A DNA stretch of 64,000 nucleotides from Phellopilus nigrolimitatus (taxonomy: Eukaryota > Basidiomycota > Agaricomycetes > Hymenochaetales > Hymenochaetaceae), in contig JAJOHG010000005.1 of the NCBI GenBank assembly GCA_021029095.1, positions 434,001-498,000 on the forward strand. The letters run 5' to 3'. Position 1 is the stretch's first letter, and the number at the start of each line of letters is the position of its first letter. The notes beneath the pieces were generated by a model. It ran no database searches. It saw nothing but the letters and a program-made list of their open reading frames with translations, and was not told the origin of the DNA. Below are positions 57,934-64,000 of the stretch, piece by piece. A program made the position numbers and the translations under genes.

Positions 57934-59238
57934 ATGGCCCTGCCCGCACACCAGACGAAACACCTCCCGATGCTGACCTACCCATTCTTTGACAACACCT
58001 TCGAGCTTTCACAGTCCAATGATGGGCATGTAAACGGTACCGCGCTTTGGCTGGGCGCGCAGTGCCTCTCCGCTTTCCTCGCCGACGTCCTCCCCTCGCC
58101 CCAAACGAAGTCATTTCGTAATGCCAACACTGGACAGGAAAGACAGGGACAGAAAAGAAGGCAGAACTGCGAAATGACTTCGGATATAAACCTGGTCGGC
58201 ATGATGCTGTTCTCTGAGCGTGGCGCGGCTTAGTGTCGTCTAATTCGTACAGGATGATCCCTTAGACCGAACTACAAACTCCTCCGCATCTGTGCTACAG
58301 GGACAAGGGGTCCGCAAACTGCGCGCAATCGAACTGGGCAGCGGCATCGGTCTCTCCGCGTACGTGCTCCGTCCCACGCCCTCTCTGAACAGCAGCCGAT
58401 TCATACTACCGCCTTTCTACCTCTGGTACGGGTTTCGACTGTGTTTCACTCGCTTTTTTTGCCGAATGCTTTGTCAAAAAAAAAAAAACATGACCCGAGC
58501 AGACTTGCACTGGCCGCCCTCGGCTGGGACGTCCTTGCGACCGACACACCCGCCGTGATCGATGCTGTCCTCGCGTCGAACGTGGCACGCAACATGCAAG
58601 GTCTTCGCACGCGTGCTGGCGCCAGCCTTTCAGAGGAAATCCTAGTGGGTACCGTGCAAGTGCGCGCGCTCGATTGGACAGTCCCGCCCGCAGAGTGGGA
58701 CTGGGACGACCCGGCGTGCGTGGCAGACCCTCGTTCCGACTCTGCAAAAAGACGTGGCTCCGACTTTGGTTCTACGATAGACAAGGGTACTGCTGATGAC
58801 GCGGACGAGCTCCTCCGCCCGCCTTTCGATTTGATCCTCACCGCCGACACGGTCTACAGTCCTGCACTCATTTCGCCGCTCCTCCGCACCCTGCGCCACC
58901 TCTGTCTTCTTTCCCTCGGGGCCACCAATTCTTCCAGCAAGTCACCCTCGTCGAGCGTCAATCCGTCTGAAAAGTCTGCCAAGTTAAAACACCCACACCT
59001 CTACCTCGCACTCGAGGCGCGCGATCCGGTGCTCGTATCCTCGTTTTTCGCTGAGGTGCGCAATACATGGGGACTGGCCGCGACGCAGGTGCCGCAACGT
59101 CGCGTCGTGCGTGGGATGGCGCGCGTGGGACTTAGCGGGTGGGCGCGCTCCGACTGGGAAGGCGTACAGATTTGGAAGATGCAGCTGATAGACACGGGTA
59201 CAGTTCAGTCAGCAGGAAAAAGCTATGGAATGGCTTGA
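57934..59238 (+). CDS. METTL21-type (family 16) protein-lysine methyltransferase
   Basis: SAM-dependent seven-beta-strand methyltransferase of the lysine-directed group (METTL21/EFM-like). Exon 1 from the ATG at 57934 ends with LTYPFFDNTFELSQSNDGHV...NGTALWLGAQCLSAFLAD. A second exon has SAM motif I LRAIELGSGIGLSA. The last exon has LAALGWDVLATDTPAVIDAV (motif post-I), VRALDW, and motif II DLILTADTVYSPALISPLLR, followed by LYLALEARDPVLVSSFF and the end WEGVQIWKMQLID. Intron 1 carries a 13-bp inverted repeat; its donor is uncertain (phase suggests about 58085). The protein substrate is unknown; translation factors are common for this group. Confidence 0.82.
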
Positions 59239-60637
59239 AACCATGATCTAATCTTCTTTCCATACTCAATGACCCTAAAAAATAAATGACAAAGACTTGG
59301 CATTCGCAGAGATCAAGGATTTCGCAAAATATTTTATCTCAATTTCCAAATCGGCCAAGGATGTTCAAATATGCACCAAGCTATCCAAGAAAAATGCAGG
59401 ATTGTCAACATTGAAAGACTATCCTCTTTAGTTAGCCATTTTGGATTGTTCGGGTCGTGCATTACAACAATTTATTTTGCCTAACAGCTTGAAAGTGGCT
59501 ATCATTTCAATTACCATGCACTTTTTTTTCATTCTGTATGAGTATTCAGTATTTGAGTGTCTTGATGCAACAGACATAGTCAACCGAAACTCTCAAGCTG
59601 TCCTCACATTTATCCAAGACCGAGGATTCTGAGTTTTGCAGTACTTCTCGGCCTTGAATTTCAACTCTGACCATGCTGTTCCCGTTATGATGTCGAGGAT
59701 GGAAGCGCGTTATCACCACGACGCGCTGCGCCAAACGGCTCGACAATTTGGAATTTTGCGAGCTCGCTCCGAAGTCGGAAATCCTCTTTTCCAAATCCTC
59801 TTTTCCTACGCGCAACAGCTCATTGAGGCTCCGGAGGTAAGTCTGGAGTCCTCAAGCGCAATAGGAGTGTCTACTTCGACACTTTCTTCGCGCTCAGTAA
59901 GGGACTCATGCACGCGGACGCAAGCCAGCGGCTAGCTCTAAAGGACGCAGATTCAAAGGCGCAACACGAATCTGTTGCGCAACCCGAGGTGGATGGGCTG
60001 GCTATGGGCTTGAAGATAGCTCGCCTGATTACGCAAGTGGCGTAAGATATGATTGTAGTAGCCTCTTGTAGCATTGGAATCTGTACGAGCGCCATGTCAA
60101 TATTCGATCAGCAAATTCTCGGATGTTCATCTTATATTTCCATGCATGCATGTGCTGTCGAGCTCAACGGTGAGCACCAGAAAGCGAGATGAACGATTTT
60201 CATACAACATGCATAGTTTTTTTGTGCTGGCGGAGAAGGGGCGAGCCGGCTCACTGAACGTTCTGCGCGGGCACGTAGTACATGTACATCGATCCGAAAA
60301 CGGAGGGCTTCTACGGATGTACTCGTCGTGAAAGGGCGTCGCGGGTCATGACAGGCAGGCAAGGCTCCTGGGAGGGGAAAAGAAGAGCAAGGAAGGCGTA
60401 AAGGACAAAGCAAGGACGAGCAAATCCGACAATCGACAATCGGGGATGAGATAAGAGCGAAGAAGCCGAGGGAACGCAAGAAGGCCTGTCTAAGAGAAGA
60501 CGAAGGCCGTTGGTAAGGATGCCTGCTGGATTCCTTCCCCCCTACTCTTCTGCTCTCCTATGGAACGTCTATGCACTGGCACTGACGGCTTCGGGAACAG
60601 TGGTTGGCTGTGGTGTGTTCTGTCGGCTGCTGGATGA
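59239..60637. other. Intergenic with a weak plus-strand coding-like stretch (about 59636-60045)
   Basis: Mostly AT-rich. Codons on the plus strand read MSRMEARYHHDALRQTARQF... to FQILFSYAQQLIEAPE|gtaagt. Further on they read MHADASQRLALKDADSKAQH... to ARLITQVA-stop (60043). The two pieces look coding but do not join in phase, so this is either an unrecognised gene with an indel or a relic. No family recognised. The rest shows nothing. Confidence 0.3.
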
Positions 60638-61523
60638 TCACACGATATGACAACGGTCAATGAATTGAATTCCGATATAAGGACATTGAAAAACATACAC
60701 GGATGCCTCGTCTTCCATGTCCTCTCTCCGTGTCGTAACAAGCGTAAGCGTGCGGTCGAATCCGTGGCTCGACTGCAATCCAGACGGACTCAGACGTTAG
60801 ACAGCGGCAAAGATAAAATAATAATAATAAAATAAGCAGGCACGCACGAGGTCCCTCCATGTCTCCTCTTCGTCATTTTCCGTCTGCAGCTGGTATATTT
60901 GTAAGAATCCCTGGAACCTGCCGTGCCAGCTCCCGTCAGCTTTTCTCCTCTTTCCTCTCCAAGCCAGATGAAGAGCGGAAGCCAAGGAAAGGACAGACGA
61001 ATCAAAAGACGCGCAGAACGCGCACGTACGTGAGGTTCCCGTCTTCCGTGACGTCGACGAGCTCGAGCTCCTCCTTGGCCTCCTGCGGGAGGGGCGAGCC
61101 GTTGGTGTCCGTGGCCCAGTGGTCGAGCGCGTCGGCCGTGAAGTGGGCGTTTGGCGGAGGCACGAGGAGCGGCGGGCTGAGCCCCGGCTGCAGGTCTGCG
61201 GAGGGCGGCCTGGGCGCGGGTGTGCAGTATTTGGCGAAGATGTGCATTAGACAACGCTCGAACTGCGGTTTTCGAAAATCATTCAAGGGGGGGAAAAAGA
61301 ACCAGTGAGAACGTGAATCGGGACGAGTAGACAAAAGATGGCACGGAAAAGCAGATGGCAGCAGACCAACCTTATCGCTGATCCCGCCCTCGTTGTCGAG
61401 GAGCTGCACGCCTGTTGGTGCGTTCCTCCTGCCCTGGGATACGTACGGCTCTGGCGTCTCCGGACGCGGCGACTGCATGCGGGTCGGTTCGTTCGGGTCG
61501 AAGATGTTGTAGTAAGCAGCCAT
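60638..61523 (-). CDS. Small EF-hand-like protein, unknown role
   Basis: Exon 1 starts MAAYYNIFDPNEPTRMQSPR at 61523 and runs to LLDNEGGISDK. It joins to FERCLMHIFAKYCTPAP, a Pro-rich link, and HFTADALDHWATDTNGSPLP...ELVDVTEDGNLT. Next is FQGFLQIYQLQTENDEEETW-RDL, then SSHGFDRTLTLVTTRREDME. Two calcium-loop-like segments (ATDTNGSPL and DVTEDGNLTFQGF) followed by GFLQIYQLQTENDEEETW resemble EF-hand plus associated helix, as in Miro-type proteins. The stop at 60638 is the simplest end; a further intron with donor gtatgt near 60700 cannot be excluded. Function not assigned. Divergent from GCD6. Confidence 0.62.
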
Positions 61524-61653
61524 GGCTGGCAGCAGCAGCGCTCTCAGCAGGTACACAGATCTCGATGGCAAAGAGAGACGGCGTCGACAGTTGGCAAGGC
61601 GGAAACGCACGGCTCGCGGCCGACTGTCGATCGTCCCAAGGACGCCATTTGCC

Positions 61654-61664
61654 TCACGTGATCG
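61654..61664. promoter_or_regulatory. TCACGTGATCG box in the GCD6 divergent promoter
   Basis: Lies 83-93 bp upstream of the GCD6 ATG, in the 223-bp spacer shared with the EF-hand-like gene. Identical over 11 bases to the core of the palindrome at 22401-22420 and close to CACGTGAT at 4170. Inferred bHLH-type site. Confidence 0.45.
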
Positions 61665-61746
61665 AGTTACTGTCCGATTTATTTATTATTATTTCTGAAG
61701 TGACTCGAGCTCATCGTACACACTCGCCACACCGAAAAAAAGAAAA

Positions 61747-64000
61747 ATGGCACACAAGAGCAGCAACGGGAAGGAGAAGGCAGCGGCGGAGCAGGAGGAG
61801 GAGGTCCTCCAGGCCGTCGTCCTCGCAGACAGCTTCAACAACCGCTTCAAGCCGCTCACCGTCAACAGGCCTCGCGTACGTCTTACAGCCCGTTTCAGTA
61901 AAGTGCATATATTCATCCCTCGCTCTCTGGAAGTGCTTGCTCCCCGTATGCAACGCCCCGCTCCTCGACTGGACGTTCGAGAGCCTCGCGCTCGCAGGCG
62001 TGCAGGAGATCTTCGTCATCTGCCGCTCGCACGCTGACCAAGTCAAAGCCGCCATCCGGTGCGTCTGCCCTGCTCCCTGCACATCATATACCGCTATAGC
62101 TCACCCCCGCACGCAGAGACTCCAAATGGTCGCACCCGGGCTCCGGCATCAAGATAGTGCCCATCGTCACCGCGAAGGAGTCCTTCTCCGCCGGCGACGC
62201 CATGCGCGACATCTACACGCACGGCATCATCACCTCCGACTTCGTCCTCGTCGCGGGCGACCTCGTCAGCAACGTCCGCATCGACGACGTCGTCCGCGCG
62301 CACAAGGAGCGCCGCCGCACCAACCGGGATGCGCTCATGACCATGGTCGTCAAGGAGTCGGGCGCGGTGCATAGGACCAGGTGCGTGCGGCGGTCCTCAG
62401 GTCGGGCTTGACGTTAACGAGACGCGTGCGTTCAGGCCGAGGGGGGAGACGTCCGTCTTCGTCCTTGACTCGAATACGCAGGAGTGTCTGCATTATGAAG
62501 CGATGCAGGGCTACCCGCCGAAGAGCCATGCGCACATACCGCGCGAGATCTTCAACGAGCACCCCGACGTCGAAATCCGCAATGATCTCATCGACTGTTA
62601 TATCGATGTCTGCTCGCTGGAGGTAGTTCCCGCTTGTACGATCCCATTTCTGAAGGAACTCATAAGATCATGCAGGTGCCTTCACTATTCCAAGATAACT
62701 TTGACTACCTGGACATCCGCCGCGACTTCGTACACGGCGTGCTCACTTCCGATTTACTTATGAAAAATATCTATTGCCATGTTGTTACCGACGGCTATGC
62801 CGCCCGTGTCAAGGACACAAAAAGCTACGCGTCTATCAGGTATGTTTCCTCCCTCTCTTTTCAAGTGCATTGACATTGAGTGGCGTCCAGCAAAGATATC
62901 CTCGCGCGCTGGACGTTCCCCCTCGTTCCGGACGACAACTATCCGGGCTCTGCGTCGACAAGCTACGAGCACGTTCGGGGAAACAAGTACCTCTCGCTTG
63001 CCTCCCCGCCGCAGCTCGCGCGCACGTCGCACGTCGGGCCGCTCACGCTACTCGGTCCGGGCACGTCCATCGCGGCCGACGCGCGCGTGTCAGGCTCGGT
63101 GCTCGGCGCGAACTGCGTGCTCGGACAGGGCGCTGTCGTCACGGACAGCATCCTGTGGGACGACGTGCGCGTCGAACACGGGTGTGTCGTCGAGGGCAGC
63201 GTCCTGGGGCGCGGCGTTGTGGTGCTCGCGGGCTCGCGCGTCGATCGCGGCTGCTTGATTGCAGACGGCGTCGTGATCGGCCCCGAGGCAAGGGTAAAAC
63301 GGCTGACGCGCGTGTCGAGAAAAAGAAGAACAGTGGGCGAGGGTGGAAAAGCGGACGAAGACGAAGATGAGGAGCTAGAGGACGTCGAGGCTGGTGAGTT
63401 CCAAATAATCGGATCCATCGTAATTATGATCATGTTCTTTTTTTTTTTCTCTAGCACAAACAGACGAGCTCCGGCTTAGCCTCGGAGAGGAGTCAAATGG
63501 CCTTGTGTGGCCGGGCGACACTGCTGGCACGGACGAGGACGAAGACGAGCTGAATTCCCGTGCCAACGAGCGCCTTCTGCGGTTAGGTCAGTACGCCACG
63601 CAACCTACCTGGCTTCTTGCTCCGCTAAACCCCGCATGGTCTAGGCGACAACGCCTCCGACCTCGACCTTTCAGAGACCGGGTCGGTTACCTCTTCGTCC
63701 GACTCGGGGGCAGACTCGGACTCGGAAGACGGGAGCGGCGCGCTGGGACTCTCGCTGAGCTCGTCGGCGACGACGCTGCCGCTCGCGGGGCTCGGGCTGG
63801 GGGAGAAGTCGGCGGTGGCGGAGCTCGCGGACGCGCAGGCGGCGCGCGAGTTCGCGGCGGAGGTGGGCGCGTCGCTCGCGCGCGCGTTCGCGGAGGGCCA
63901 CAGCGTGGAGAACGCGGCGGTGGAGCTGAAGACGCTGCGCATGGCGAGCAACGTGCCGCTGCGGCGCGTGCGCGCGGCGGTTGTCGCGGGCGTCGTGGAG
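61747..64000 (+). CDS. GCD6: Translation initiation factor eIF2B subunit epsilon (GCD6), 3' end outside window
   Basis: Catalytic subunit of the eIF2 guanine-nucleotide exchange factor. Start MAHKSSNGKEKAAAEQEEEV. The nucleotidyltransferase-like domain reads LQAVVLADSFNNRFKPLTVN, CLLPVCNAPLLDWTFESLAL, DFVLVAGDLVSNVRI and LIDCYIDVCSLEVPSLFQDN, then DYLDIRRDFVHGVLTSDLL. The left-handed beta-helix (hexapeptide) region has VLGANCVLGQGAVVTDSILW and ADGVVIGPEARV. The acidic linker is Glu/Asp/Ser-rich. The window ends inside the start of the C-terminal W2/catalytic domain (FAEGHSVENAAVELKTLRMA). Seven or more exons, all in frame. The last kilobase is very GC-rich. Confidence 0.95.

Noticed and set aside
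59636..60045. Plus-strand protein-like pieces as a gene
   Set aside because: The gtaagt donor and the next possible acceptor do not keep phase, and no family is recognised.
1..64000. All ACGCGT and CACGTG occurrences as regulatory sites
   Set aside because: ACGCGT appears at roughly chance frequency, mostly in coding DNA. Only paired or gene-appropriate promoter sites are reported.
1..64000. tRNA, rRNA, CRISPR, viral or biosynthetic-cluster signals
   Set aside because: Looked for by eye (T-loop GTTCGA contexts, direct-repeat arrays, polymerase or capsid-like frames, NRPS/PKS motifs); none convincing.

Overview
The window is nuclear DNA of a filamentous fungus, almost certainly a basidiomycete (Agaricomycetes type). 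Genes on both strands are dense and cut by many short introns (about 45-60 nt, GT-AG, a few GC-AG). Many products have fungal or basidiomycete-type architecture: a Zn2Cys6 regulator, fungal PEX13, a FHIP/RAI16-like protein, QCR10 and mS38/Cox24. I see no rRNA, tRNA, CRISPR, viral or bacterial-type operon signal. Most reading frames longer than 60 codons in the raw sequence are shadows. Gene models below were built by joining exons at splice sites and checking that the joined protein matches a family, so terminal coordinates are firmer than internal exon edges.

Layout. 0-5.5 kb: the 3' end of an unidentified gene, a peroxisomal-type long-chain acyl-CoA synthetase (C-terminal AKL) and a penta-EF-hand protein. 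6-12.3 kb: an orphan spliced gene, a HAD-family hydrolase, a very small four-exon gene for cytochrome bc1 subunit QCR10 and the ribosome-biogenesis factor NOP16. 13-25 kb: a zinc-cluster transcription factor, PEX13, a FHIP/RAI16-like protein and an LRR-like protein with a long acidic tract. 25.8-36 kb: a conserved unknown with a retropepsin-like core, mitoribosomal mS38, pyruvate dehydrogenase E1 alpha, COG6, COA1 and a pyridoxal-reductase-type aldo-keto reductase. 36-38 kb: a gene-poor stretch holding a 449-bp terminal-inverted-repeat element (MITE). 38-50.3 kb: phosphatidylinositol synthase, an MSP1/ATAD1-like AAA ATPase, NSE1, phosphatidylserine synthase, primase large subunit PRI2 and asparagine synthetase. 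51.4-55.1 kb: a RhoGEF. 55-57.9 kb: degenerate or unrecognised sequence. 57.9-64 kb: a METTL21-like methyltransferase, a small EF-hand-like protein and eIF2B epsilon (GCD6), which runs off the right edge.

Themes. Several products act in mitochondria (PDH E1 alpha, QCR10, COA1, mS38, probably the AAA ATPase). Others act in peroxisomes (AKL-tailed acyl-CoA synthetase, PEX13). Two CDP-diacylglycerol-dependent phospholipid synthases lie within 8 kb. Promoter motifs fit known fungal logic: ACGCGT boxes upstream of the S-phase/repair genes PRI2 and NSE1, and a TGAGTCA (Gcn4/CPC1) site upstream of asparagine synthetase in the same 241-bp divergent promoter.

Single-base frame breaks interrupt otherwise well-conserved genes (penta-EF-hand, PDH E1 alpha, RhoGEF, possibly the conserved unknown). 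This points to uncorrected assembly indels more than to real pseudogenes. I did not find a clearly new biological system. The best leads are the two-pathway divergent promoter, the retropepsin-like conserved gene, the microexons and the palindromic MITE.
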